Of a stretch of DNA of 64,000 bases, positions 45,525 to 56,464 are shown piece after piece. The stretch covers positions 1,240,001 through 1,304,000 of the forward strand of contig JAUDYN010000009.1 in NCBI GenBank assembly GCA_030407005.1, given 5' to 3'. The DNA comes from Desarmillaria ectypa. Lineage: Eukaryota > Basidiomycota > Agaricomycetes > Agaricales > Physalacriaceae. The notes under the pieces are model-generated. The model had not been told where the DNA came from. It saw nothing but the letters and a program-made list of their open reading frames with translations, and searched no databases. Position 1 is the stretch's first letter. Each line of letters starts with the position of its first letter. The position numbers were made by a program, and so were the translations under genes.

Positions 45525-47785
45525 ATGGTGTTCCAAGCACCGTATCCGCCGTACGACCCCACTGACAGGGAAGGGTAGGTGTTAAAATTCTCCTTTTCCG
45601 ATGAAGTTTGACCAAGACTATCAGATTTTCGTGAGTCCGTCATCAACTTTTATCTTTGAACGATCAGTCCAGCAATCGTAGCTACGAAACTGTACAAAAA
45701 CGATGGCCGATCATCCTCACTGGAGTCGTGAACCAGATTCATCTAGAGAACCATGACCTGTTTGTTAATTCAGAACACGCGGATGGCAAAGATTTGCAGG
45801 AAGACAAGCTTGCCGAAGGGAAATCTCTCATTGAGAAAGTTAGCAAACTCAAGTATGAGATGGCGCGAGATTATGCATTGGAGTACGTCCGCTTTTTCAC
45901 CTACCTTCGATATCCTTGACCACGTTTTAGACCTCTTTCCCAAGACGGCGGTTCGCACATAGAGACGTATAACACGGAGTTGGAACAACTGGCATCCATC
46001 TCGAAGAATACATGGTTTACTGCCCCGTGGCTGTTTGCAGAGTACGTCTTGGTATTTTTCAATACGAATGGAGATTTTACCCCCTTCTAGATGCTATCTG
46101 TTTGTACACGATTCCTATTCATCTCAATACGTCTAATGCGCGCCCAGCTATCGTCTGATCTGGTCTTTCCTCTTGCAAACAGCACACTGGCGTCGATATG
46201 ATCCATTCCGTGCACAGAAGATCGACGCATTTCAGAAATCTGGTGTCGCAATATACAGTGAGTGATCCTCGGGGCGTAAGCTCAGCTCAGAAAGTTGGGT
46301 CATTCAATGGAATGCAGAGATCGCGACCATTATCTATGAATTAGACCATGAGAAGAAAAACATAGAGGAAAATGTCGATAACCTGAAGGTTTTGTTTCAA
46401 GAGATGATGCAGATGTGCTTATGGTAACCTAAGCCTTCTGTATTTTCCGTATCATATAGTGAAAGCATGCTTGTTTTTTTAGGGGAAACTCCATCGTTTG
46501 TAGACTGTTTTATTCCTTGGGAGTCTCTTACTGACAGCTCATAGGATTTATCTCTATTAACAAACCTATCCGTATCGGACATGGAGCATCTTCAGGCCGT
46601 GGGCAAAGATGCTCAAGCAGCTAGAGAGGCGTTTGTTTTGAAAGACGATCAGGAACCTCTGTGGAACCATCTCAAGTCCCTCAAGGACGCGAGAATAGAT
46701 TTTGTGCTTGACAACGGTTAGCTGAAGGTCCTCTTCTTAATTTGATTGACAGATGTTGTGATACTGTTACAGCCGGTTTTGAGGTAAGTCTTCGTTGAGA
46801 ACAACATTTCAGATTTGCATCAAATACCAATCTATTCAGCTTTTTACGGACCTGGTCTTCGCCGACTTTTTGGTCACCCATACGCCATATGTTTCTAAGG
46901 TCGTTATGCAGTGCGTTATTTCAATGATGCGTAACTGGCCTTACGTTTGATTTGAATAAAGCCCCAAGTTAATTCCATGGTTTGTATCTGACGTAACTCC
47001 ATCCGACTTTTCACAAACATTTGATCTTCTCCTTGACGACGCGTTTCTGGCTTCATCGTCTCCAACCGAAGCAGAGAAAAAGCACCTTCGGTATATGACG
47101 ACCAGGTGGAAAGATTATGTCGAGCGAGGCGTCTTCTCGTTGTCTGTACCGATAAGTACTCTTCTTGGAGAAGGAATAGGTTCCACGGCTGATTTTTGGA
47201 CGTCCCATTTTCCCTACTGGGACATGAAGATCCATGATGAGCCTTTATGGTCCGATTTGCATCTCAACAGCAGCCTTGTTATATTCAAGGTTAGTCTTTA
47301 CTTTATCTAGTACTTCGATCATAGACTGACACATCATCTAGGGAGACCTAAAGTAACTATGATCTAATCCTCGTGCTACCACCTTTATCCGTTTATCTGA
47401 TCCTCTTAGTTACCGAAAGCAAGTGGTGTCCTTATCTTGGAGCATTTCTGGAAACTGATTGCGCCTACAGGTTGACGGGGGATATAAGCTGGCCAACGTC
47501 GACTCCATTTCGGGAGGCCATAGGTAAGGTGGCTATCAATGATGTGAGCATTTTCCTCACACTACAATAGGACCTTTGGCGGGATCTTTCCCTCTATTGA
47601 GTCTCCGCACTAGCAAGGCTGATGTTGTCGCGGGAGTTAGTGATGAGGTCGCTGCGCAGCTTGATAAGACCGATAAGCAATGGCGAGTCAATGGGCGGTA
47701 AATCCTGGCTTCTTCGACATTTACTGTCCCTTATCGGTTTCTTTCTAGGTATGCATTGATATCCTTCGAGGGGAAATCATGTTAG
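45525..47785 (+). CDS. DUF89/ARMT1-type metal-dependent phosphatase (damage-control phosphatase)
   Basis: This family hydrolyses sugar phosphates such as fructose-1-phosphate and has been proposed to have protein-carboxyl methyltransferase activity (human ARMT1, yeast YMR027W). The start MVFQAPYPPYDPTDREG joins to YETVQKRWPIILTGVV, the classic family opening. Downstream are WFTAPWLFAECYLYRLI, AHWRRYDPFRAQK, MCLWGNS then DLSLLTN, and the metal site region FVLDNAGFELFTDLVFADFL with its Asp, Asn and Asp. Then VTHTPYVSKVV, PWFVSDVTPSDF and a final KGDLNYRKLTGD-W motif split by introns. The end RYALISFEGKSC at 47785 is typical in length, about 460 residues. About ten introns of around 50 nt split the gene. 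All catalytic motifs are seen, so it should be active; the physiological substrate is unknown. Confidence 0.88.
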
Positions 47786-47953
47786 AAAACTGCATAAATG
47801 TATTTTTGTGTCCGCGTCCCTCTTTGTTCTCATCAGTTCAAATGCAATCCCGTCGACCCGTGTCAGGGAACCCTTTTTGCGGAGCACGTGCCAAGCACAC
47901 CGATATGAAGATCTTAGCTCCTGCGCTCTCCGTATCACCGGCGGCGAGATACA

Positions 47954-47961
47954 TATATAAG
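47954..47961 (+). promoter_or_regulatory. TATA box of amine oxidase copy 1
   Basis: The word TATATAAG sits 38 bases before the ATG at 47999. A 12-base identical block around it also precedes copy 2, so it was kept after the duplication. If transcription starts about 30 bases downstream, the 5' leader would be only around 10 bases. Confidence 0.5.
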
Positions 47962-47998
47962 ATAAGTATATCATTTCACTCCTTATCTCCTGGCCAGG

Positions 47999-49912
47999 AT
48001 GACGCTTGCACTCGTCTTGACCGCTTCTCTCGCCCTAGTAGCTAGCGTTTCAGGCTCTGTTATTCCCAGGAACAATGGATCTAGCAACCCTCGAGTGCTC
48101 GTTCTTGGTGGAGGTGTCGCCGGTGTCATCGCTGCCCGAACTTTGCACGAAAACGGCATCGACAATTTCTTAATCGTTGAAGCTCGCGATGAGCTTGGCG
48201 GACGAATGAAGAGTCAGACCTTCGCCGGCTACACGATCGAACTTGGCGCCAACTGGTATGTACTCAGGAATAACTTGAACGTCCAGCAGGCTGATACCGC
48301 TGTTGACCAAAGGGTGCAAGGGACGCAAACAGGAACAGGCCCGGCCAACCCGATTTTCGAACTGGCCCTGAAGCACAACATCACGACGCAGTACAACGAT
48401 TACTATGGAAGCTTATGTGGGTGGCCGCGGCCGTTAAAACGTTAACTTCTCACACTGACTAGCCGGTCATAGCGACTTTTGATATTACTGGCGAAGTAGA
48501 TTATCTGGACGTATTTAATGACGCCGTCGACGCATATACTGCTTTGACCGTGACTGGAGGTGGGTATGATCTTAGCAGAGTGCACACTCACTTTCAGTAC
48601 TCATTACAGGTTGCAGGTGCGCGTGTCAATGGATCACTGGTGAATTTGACTTCAAAAACCGGTTATGCACTAAATGGAGCCAAGCCACGAGACTCGTATG
48701 AAATGGCAGCAGAGTACTATCAGGCGAGTGTCCATAACAATCACATGTAGACTGAGGATGACCCTGGGGCCCAGTTTGATTGGGAATATGCTCAAAAGCC
48801 TGATCAGACCTCGTGGATTGCTTCGTCTTGGGTACATAAGGACAATCGCTGAAGCAGTTCGAAAGCTGAAGTCGATTTAGGCCAACAACTTCACCTTTGA
48901 TGCAGATGAGGGCGGTTTTTCCGAGGACAATCTTCTCGCTATCGATCAACGAGGGTTCAAGGCTCTGATCCAACTGGAGGCTCAAGAATTCTTACAGTCC
49001 GAACAAGTTTCACTGAATTCTACGGTGAAGATGATTTCGTATTTTGACGATGGAGTCCAGATAACGCTGACAAGCGGCGAAACGATTGAAGGAGATTACG
49101 CACTTTGCACGTTTAGCCTCGGGGTATTGCAGGACGACGATGTGATATTCGAGCCTCCCCTTCCGGACTACAAAATGGAAGCAATCCAGAGTATGACAAT
49201 GACTACATACACAAAGATATTCTTGAAATTTCCCGAAAAGTTCTGGTTTGATACGGAAGTCAGTCAGTTTCTCCTGTCACGAAAAGCAAATGGGCGCTGA
49301 TACCGTAATAGCTGGCCTTGTACGCGGATCCAATGCGCGGTACTTATCCAGTTTGGCAATCGTTAGACCATCCAAACTTCTTTCCAGGCTCCGGACTCAT
49401 CTTCGCCACTGTGACGGTTAGTACGCACCCCGAAAGTTTGCGTTCCCCTCATGGGTTATTCTATAGGGAGATTGGTCGCTAAGAATAGAGGGATTGTCAG
49501 ATAAGCAAGTGCAGGACGAAGTGCTGGACGTCCTCCAGAAGATGTACCCGAATGTTACCATTCCGGAACCGACCGAATTCCTCTTCCCGCGATGGCATTC
49601 TGATCCTCTTTATCGAGGATCATATTCTAATTGGCCCCCATCATTTTTTAGTCAACACCACGACAATCTCCGGTCAAATGTTGATCGGTTATACTTTGCT
49701 GGCGAAGCGACGAGCCAGAAATATTTTGGTGAGCGAAAGGTCTAACAGCCGCGGAGCAGACAGTTGATGCATTATTTCTAGGCTTTTTGCATGGTGCGTA
49801 CGATGAAGGGATGAAGGTAGCAGCAATCATGGTGGAATGTATGAGGGGTGATGGATGTGTTGCATTGCAACATATGGAGGCGGTGAAGAACGCATTTCCG
49901 TACGAGATATGA
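47999..49912 (+). CDS. Secreted FAD-dependent amine oxidase (polyamine oxidase-like), copy 1
   Basis: Flavin amine oxidases deaminate polyamines or related amines, releasing hydrogen peroxide. A signal peptide is clear: MTLALVLTASLALVASVSGS. The Rossmann FAD site VLVLGGGVAGVIAARTL and EARDELGGRM follow, then IELGANW, an FTFDADEGGFSEDNLLAIDQ block, GDYALCTFSLGVLQ, and the C-terminal FAD motif LYFAGEATSQKYFG-FLHGAYDEG. It ends VKNAFPYEI at 49912. Nine or so introns can be joined in frame to give about 500 residues. One intron (48724-48774) uses a GC donor (CAG before GCGAGT). The unspliced alternative meets a stop, so the GC-AG intron is needed. It is followed head-to-tail by a pseudogenised copy. 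The substrate is not readable from sequence. Secretion suggests extracellular amine scavenging or peroxide supply for wood or litter decay, as inference. Confidence 0.88.
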
Positions 49913-50505
49913 CACATGACGCCCAGCTGAGCGAGCATACCCTATGTTGACTGCCGAGGACGCTATGAAGTGGAATCGAGAATAAAATCGAGGATATACG
50001 TCCACCCGCTGCGCCATACACATCATACTTTCTGTCTTCCAAATTCAAGTGCGTTCGTCTCGAGCTGTCGAGGATCAGTGATGCAATGCTTGGAACGAAC
50101 CCACATTTGTGACCATTTGATACGCACTCTATCCATGACTGGGACTGACAGGCAGCATTCTCCTACATAACCTTTCACAGTGGCTGTCGGCCTGCGATGG
50201 ATACAAGCTGGCTGATGATTGACAGGAAATCCACTTCTCCTACCTTCTTTTAATTATTACTTCCTGACGTTCGTTCATAGGAATACATCTGGATTCTACT
50301 AGCAAACAAGATTCTTGCGATTTGCTTCTTCCTTCGTGTTTTTGGACGGGTAGCCTTTTAGTTTTGCCAATTTATTCTTGTCAATTCCAGATCAACTCAC
50401 TGCTTGGGGATTGTGAGGTGTACAAGTTTACGGTGTATTTGGCAGCGAAACACATATATAAGATGGGTAGGTCTCTGGACTACCCCTCGTCGCCAGGTTT
50501 TGAAC
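49913..50505. other. Spacer between the two amine oxidase copies
   Basis: About 590 bases. The right end holds the promoter of the second copy, with a TATA box at 50455-50462. The rest shows no gene or repeat. No obvious direct repeat marking the duplication breakpoints is visible by eye. Confidence 0.45.
50455..50462 (+). promoter_or_regulatory. TATA box of amine oxidase copy 2
   Basis: TATATAAG lies 44 bases before the ATG at 50506, inside the block shared with copy 1. Its survival shows that the duplication included the core promoter. Confidence 0.45.
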
Positions 50506-52412
50506 ATGACACCTGCGTTCGTGTTTACCGCCTCTCTTGCCTTGCTAACTCTTGTGTCCGGCTCTGCTATCCCTAGGCAGAACGGAGTCAGTAATCCTCG
50601 TGTCCTCATCCTTGGTGGAGGTGTTGCCGGTGTCATCGCTGCTCGAACTTTGCACGAAGAGGGTATCGATAATTTCTTGATCATCGAAGCTCGCGATGAG
50701 CTCGGCGGACGGATGAGAAGTCACGCATTCGCCGGTTATACAGTCGAAATTGGAGCCAACTGGTATGCTCGACACATTCATCGTTCATGACAATTCGATG
50801 AGCTGATATAAGTACTTTACACCAGGGTACAAGGAACGCAGACAGGAACAGGACCTGCTAATCCGATCTATGAACTGGTCAAAAAGCATAACATAACGAC
50901 TGAGGCCAACAGTTTCCATGGCAGCATGAGTGAGTTATTCACCAAGTGTTTGTACTATCTAACAACACATCGTAGCGACTTATGATAACACCGGTGAAGT
51001 CGATTATCTCGATGTACTCGAGAAGGCCGCCGACGCTTATACCGCTTTGACCGTTACTGGAGGTGAGTACGCTCTTCGCGAACATATATTTTTGTGTTCA
51101 TGGACTCATGCCATGGCGCAGGCTCCCGAGTTGCTGGCTCATTGGTGGACTTGAATTCAAAAACTGGTTATGCAATCAATGGAGCCAAGCCACGGACTGC
51201 ACACGAGATGACAGCGGAATATTATCATGTAAGATTTCATGTCTTGACGCTCGGACTCTCAGAATGGCATTGCTCTTATTAGTTCGATTGGGAGTATGCG
51301 CAGAAACCCTATCAGACCTCGTGGGTGGCATCATCTTGGGTGAATGATTGAACGTTGTGAACTGGTTTCGTAAAAACTGACATAGATGTAGGCTAACAAT
51401 TTCACCTTCGATGCCGACCAAGGTGGATTTTCAGAGGACAATCTTCTCTCCATCGATCAGCGAGGATTCAAAACTCTGATCCAGCTGGAAGCTGAAGAAT
51501 TTTTGCAGCCCGAGCAGGTCGTCTTTGATTCAAGAGTCACAGCGATTTCGTATTCGACCGACGGGGTCCAGGTAACATTAGCAGACGGCAGTACGATTGA
51601 AGGAGATTACGCGCTTTGCACCTTTAGTCTTGGTGTCCTGCAAGACGATGTCGTACAGTTTCAGCCTCCTCTTCCAGCTTATAAAGTGGAAGCGATTCAG
51701 AGTATGACAATGGGCACATACACGAAAATCTTTTTGAATTTTCCTAAAAAATTCTGGTTCGATAAGAGGTGAATTTGTTTTAGCGTGTACTAAAATAATG
51801 TCCTGACCTGTTGCAATAGCTGGCCTTATATGCGGACCCGACGCGAGGCACGTATCCTGTTTGACAGTCGTTAGACCACCCGGGATTCTTCCCAGGGTCT
51901 GGACTTATTTTTGCAACTGTAACGGTCAGTATAGCACCTGCGAATAGAGTTCGTTTCACTAAAGTGCATTTCACAGGGCGACTAGTCCCTGAGAGTGGAG
52001 ACATTGGCGGACGACCAAGTAAAACGTGAAGTTTTGGATGTTCTCCAACACATGTTCCCAGATACCATTATTCCAGAACCTACTGACTTTTACTTCCCGC
52101 GATGGAACGCTGATCCCCTTTACCGTGGATCATTCTCCAACTGGCCTCCATCATTTTTCAGTGAGCACCACGAGAACCTTCGAGCGAATGTAGACAGGTT
52201 ATATTTTGCTGGGGAAGCAACTAGCCAGAAATACTTTGGTGAGTGGGAAATTGCAGTCAGACTTTGATTGACCATCAACAGGATATTTGCACGGTGCATA
52301 CGACGAAGGTGTCAGTGTAGTGAAGGCTATGGTTACATGCATTAAAGGTGATGGATATGTTGAATTACAACATGTGAAGGATGTGAAGAACGCATTCCCA
52401 TACCAGATATGA
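50506..52412 (+). pseudogene. Amine oxidase copy 2, broken by frame loss and two nonsense codons
   Basis: This copy aligns exon by exon with copy 1: signal peptide MTPAFVFTASLALLTLVSGS, GGGVAGVIAARTLHEEG, ELGGRM, FTFDADQGGFSEDN, ALCTFSLGVLQDD, LYFAGEATSQKYFG and an end VKNAFPYQI at 52412. Three lesions lie between 51760 and 51990. First, the exon ending at 51768 reads GAT AAG AG before the GT donor, one base short of copy 1 (GAT ACG GAA), so joining to the next exon loses frame. Second, the codon at 51862-51864 is TGA where copy 1 has TGG. Third, the codon at 51983-51985 is TAG where copy 1 has TGG. All other exons stay open, so the loss is recent. A product truncated near residue 330 would lack the C-terminal FAD-binding part. 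A sequencing or assembly error is possible but would have to occur three times. Confidence 0.85.
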
Positions 52413-52832
52413 GACCTTGCTCAGTACTCATTATATCATCTCGCTTAGTTATACTTTACAGCTCTTTCTTAAATCTTACACGAAGACAACACTTGAGCTC
52501 CAAGAACATATAAGAGGCCCTAGAATGGAGCCAGCATATTCTTTACTTATTATCGAACGCAAGTTGCCAAGGCGAATGATGGTCTATTTGATAAAAATGC
52601 TGTTGCCAAGCCTTCTTGTGCTGCCGCACTTGGTCTAGAATTTCACCTATTCTAATTATGTCTCCCCCATACCACGCGACACATATTATTGCTTCTTTCT
52701 TTCTTACTTCCACCACCTTGTATGCATTTGCATTACTGAGCTGGTCTAATAACGCCCTGGGTGCGTTTTCTCTACGACGTTGTGTTGTCATTCTTTTTTC
52801 TTCAAGTTCTTCCCCATACGACTGGTTCGTCG
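52413..52832. other. Gap between amine oxidase copy 2 and membrane gene 2
   Basis: About 420 AT-rich bases. They must carry the promoter of membrane gene 2. No gene or repeat is recognised. Confidence 0.4.
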
Positions 52833-55419
52833 ATGCTGAGAAATTCGGCTCGTAAATTCGTGAAAAAGGCTCTTTGGTGGTCGAGGCTGAAGCTGGTAGT
52901 GCGTCTTATATTTTTTTTACTACATACACCCTCTTCTAATCTCGTCACAGTATACTAGGATCACCTTGACCAAATTCACCTTGCTCTACTCCATTGTAGC
53001 CCTCTTGACTTGTGTTGTTTTGACTAGTCTCCAAGGCCTGGCGTACCATGACAACACCAATGCCACTAACCTCATCTCTGACATCTTAAACACCGCCAAT
53101 GTTACCAACGGTTTGACCATCCTATACGGCAACTCGCTGCAATACTGCCATGATATTCCAAGCATGCATGATTCCAATTGCGTTCCTATCCGACCTGGTA
53201 ACTCGACCTTTGCCGGTACTGAAGATACGACAGATGACTTTGTGCAACACCATGATTCGGCCCATTCTTTTGCCGAGGTGCGCAGCTACTGGCTGCAGTC
53301 TGCTATTGTTTCTAAATGGGCTTATTAGCGCGATCTTTCTGCCGTCGTTCCTGTTGTCGATAGTTCCGGAAATACGGTCGGCGTCAAGGTTGCAGACGGT
53401 GTGTTACCCGTCCCATGTTTGAGGTCTTTCCATTGGCTTGGGGATGTGTGAGTTTTAATGCTCGATCGTAGTAATGTTTAACTAAACTTCAGTGTCAAGC
53501 CTTCAAGACTCGAGGAGGGAAGATGTCGTTACCCTGCTATACCAGATATGGATGCTGAGCCTCTCAATCGTCGCCGTTCGTTATTGTCCTCGGCCTATTG
53601 TTCTCATTTCGTGATACCAGTTTTCAGATATTGAACGAGTCTCTTCCTCATCTCGGAGCATCTTTGGCTGGTCACGTACTCGGGACGGCTTGGGCAGGTT
53701 TCCGCGTGTCAAGCTCGAAACATTTACAGGAGCGATATAACCAGTTCATCGTACATGGCACCTGTGATGGTATCGATCTTTTGCAAGATTGGTGGTCCAT
53801 TCGAACGAGACATACGGTATGATCTACTGCCATGACATCCAGGCGTCGAACCAAGACTTTTTGACAGGTCCCCGTTGTCGTCCTCAATCTTGTTGCGCTT
53901 CTGACGCTGCTTTACTTGTCTGCCAATCTCTACAAGGTAGGAAACGTCATACGAGAAATGATTCTTTGCTTATTGTCATAGGTCTATGCGAACCAATCAT
54001 TTAGTCGTGTTGGTGGTTCGCCAGAAATTAACAAAATATACAAGGCATGCCGCGCTTCCATATATCTCGACTTTTCTGACATTTGCCCTAGTTCGTTCTT
54101 CTGCTTTCCGTGATGCTGCAACTGGCCGGGTTTTTCACCCTCGCTGCTACTGGGATCTGGATCGACAAGATTTCCGGAGGCAGTATCAGACGTGTTGCCC
54201 ACCATCTTCATCTATATCTTGCCGCTTTTGGCGTAACCGCAGTGGTAAGTATGTGAAAATATCACGATTATACACCGCTAATGATTCTCGCTTGTAGTGT
54301 GAACTTCCATGGGTAGTTCTGGTTCGTTACAACAAGGTTCCTTTCTATTCAGTCTTTGACAAGAAAATTCTAGGGGTGGCTTTCTGTCCGGCGCGAGTCT
54401 CGTCTTCTATTCATTATGTTCGGCGCCCTCTCTGTCTTTCTTCTAAGCATTTCGACCTTCATGTTTGCCAGTCCACGTGCGTACGCCTAGATTGTCTATG
54501 CCACTCGATAACATTATGATCCAGTGTATCGTTTCATCTTCATGGCTTGGCCCTTTTTCGCTACCATGACGGTAACCGCCTATATTCTCCTCGTCGCTAC
54601 CTCAGCTTTGGGTGTTGTTTGCCGCCTTCACTTTGACAAAGGCCTAGCCCAGTTTTGTACGTTATCTTCTTTTCTCTCAGTATCTACTTAGATACTGATA
54701 CCACTGTTCCAGTGAGAGTCAGCGATGCCCTTGAAGGCATAGATTTCACACCGGCGTACTTCTCCAAGAACCTCAATGGCGTCGACGACATAGTTGGACT
54801 CAAGCGTTCCATGTCTCAAACGTCACACACCTCGTCGAAGAAAGTACCGATAGACGAGAAGGAGATGCCTGATATCCAGAAACCGTCAACGGCTCATCTC
54901 GAAACGAGGGCGGACCATTCCCTTTCGGTGTATTCTGATACTAACCGTCCTACCATGAAATTCACCTCCACTCCTAAAGTCGCGCGGAGCCAACGTGGCT
55001 CTACTGTGTCGACAGCTACTGCCCTTACGACCTCCACGACATCGACTTACAGCAAGCCGTTACGTTCGACGACTAAGGCTGCATGGAAGGAGCATTCCAA
55101 CAGGCCTCCAACCCCTCTGATCCCCGTTCCACAACAAGAGGACGTAGAGGCCGTGCCCTTGGAAGGTTCTACCGCCAACTTTGTTCCCGAAGATTCACTG
55201 GTCATTAGCGCCCCCAAGAGGATGAAGTCTTCACAGGCCAAAGACGCTGGCATCAAGCCGTCCGCGTCTGCTTCCCCTTCACCTGTCTCCAAGGAATCGA
55301 CTCCACAGCCATCTCCAGGAGCTTCGTCTTCTTTTTCCACCGTTATTCTTCGGGGCTCCCCTGATAGTCTACGTGGACCGAGATTGCCGGTGACCCCTCG
55401 CCCCTCGAAGCGCTCGTAG
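52833..55419 (+). CDS. Multi-pass membrane protein of unknown function, copy 2, with long Ser/Thr-rich tail
   Basis: A diverged paralogue of the gene at 42851-45039. The start MLRNSARKFVKKALWWSRLK is basic. A short intron leads to YTRITLTKFTLLYSIVALLT, the first membrane segment. A lumenal region has several N-glycosylation sequons (for example NDT-like and NVT sites in the NATNL and NTANVTN stretch). Further conserved blocks are LGASLAGHVLGTAWAGFRV, then helices in MLQLAGFFTLAATGIWID, LFIMFGALSVFLLSISTFMF and FFATMTVTAYILLVATSALG followed by HFDKGLAQF. Unlike copy 1, the C-terminus is a predicted cytosolic tail of about 230 residues rich in Ser, Thr and Pro, ending TPRPSKRS at 55419, a likely phosphorylation-rich region. 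Around eight introns are needed; exon joins are deduced, partly from copy 1. The function is unknown and no named domain was recognised. Confidence 0.62.
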
Positions 55420-55790
55420 TTAAGAGTGGCTGCTATTCATCATTGTGGAAACGTTCTTTTATTGATATTGACAATTGATCCCATTTTTGTGTACTGGTAA
55501 CACTGTTAGCATGGGTTACATTGTAGTATGTAGCGTAGTACAAGATAAATTCTTGTCTGATTTATCCGTGTTCAACATCACATCGCTGGTCCAGCCAAAT
55601 CCTGGGTTGTTCTTGAGAGTGACTCTGATCCTACGAGCCTGGAGGGTGCTCATCCAAATCATCCCAGGATTCGAGTTGAATTCAATCAACACCTGCCGGC
55701 TGAACATCGTCGACTCTAAGACAATGTTTATGTAGTCGTTTGCTGCTATTTATTAGAAGTAATCCAACTCAAAAGACAAAGTAACACACT
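55420..55790. other. Convergent 3' ends of membrane gene 2 and Rsa3
   Basis: About 370 bases between convergent genes, AT-rich, presumably 3' untranslated regions of both. No gene is supported. Confidence 0.4.
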
Positions 55791-56400
55791 CTACTCCAAG
55801 ACGACTTCCATCTCGTTAATAACAGTTTTCGAAGACGCAGATGTGAACACCTCGGCGCCTGAGGCCAAAGAATCGATGAGTAGAGAGAGACGAGCAGGCC
55901 CCAGGTTGGGTTCCTACTACACGGTGAGGGCAGCTCTTATAGGATACAACCAAGCCAACACACACCTTTCGTATTTCTTCCAAATCGTCCCGGAAGCCAT
56001 CAGCCACAGAGGCCATCCAGAATTTCCTGAACCTATCCTTCAACTCTTGCTCGTTGGCTGGAGCGGCACCCGCGGCGGGTATGAAGGAAGGGATTTCAGC
56101 TGGGGGTGGTGAAGGCGAAGGCGATTGTCTCCTCTGCACATGAGGAACCTCCGGGAAGCTTTTGGCTGCTTCAGGACGTCCTCTAGTAGGGACGTCGCTG
56201 TCAGAGTCAGAGTCCGATTCTGAAGACGATGAAGAAGATTCTGATGATTCCTGGGGTGCCGGGATGGGTTTTTCGGGCTCAGATTCGTCTTCTTCTGAAC
56301 TAGACGAGGACGAGGACGATGAAGACGAGGACGCTGCCCGTCTTTTTCTTTTTCTGTTGCGCTTTTTTGGTGCTGGTGGTTTGGCTGCTGCTGCTGCCAT
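55791..56400 (-). CDS. RSA3: Ribosome assembly protein 3 (Rsa3)
   Basis: Rsa3 is a fungal nucleolar factor of early 60S ribosomal subunit assembly. The start MAAAAAKPPAPKKRNRKRKR is basic, like a nucleolar signal. Two Ser/Glu/Asp-rich acidic tracts follow (poly-Ser then EEDESEPEKP, and SDSDSDSDVP). The conserved C-terminal domain reads LKDRFRKFWMASVADGFRDD, LEEIRK, then across a short intron (about 55908-55966) EPNLGPARLSLLIDSLASGA and EVFTS, ending EVVLE at 55791. This matches the Rsa3 family well. The length of about 180 residues is slightly above yeast Rsa3 because of the low-complexity tract. The start at 56400 was chosen because upstream in-frame ATGs (56502) would run into the opposite gene. 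Confidence 0.88.
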
Positions 56401-56428
56401 CGTGGTAGAGGGAGAAGAAATTGAAAAA

Positions 56429-56454
56429 GGTGTCCGGGTCGGATGCCGGACACC
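56429..56454. repeat. Perfect 9-bp inverted repeat in a 64-bp bidirectional promoter
   Basis: The left arm GGTGTCCGG (56429-56437) and right arm CCGGACACC (56446-56454) are exact reverse complements around an 8-base spacer. It lies in the 64 bases between the start codons of Rsa3 (56400, minus) and the next gene (56465, plus). The inner CGG and CCG triplets have the layout bound by fungal Zn2Cys6 dimers, or the arms could form a hairpin in a 5' leader. Confidence 0.6.
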
Positions 56455-56464
56455 TCTTGACCAG

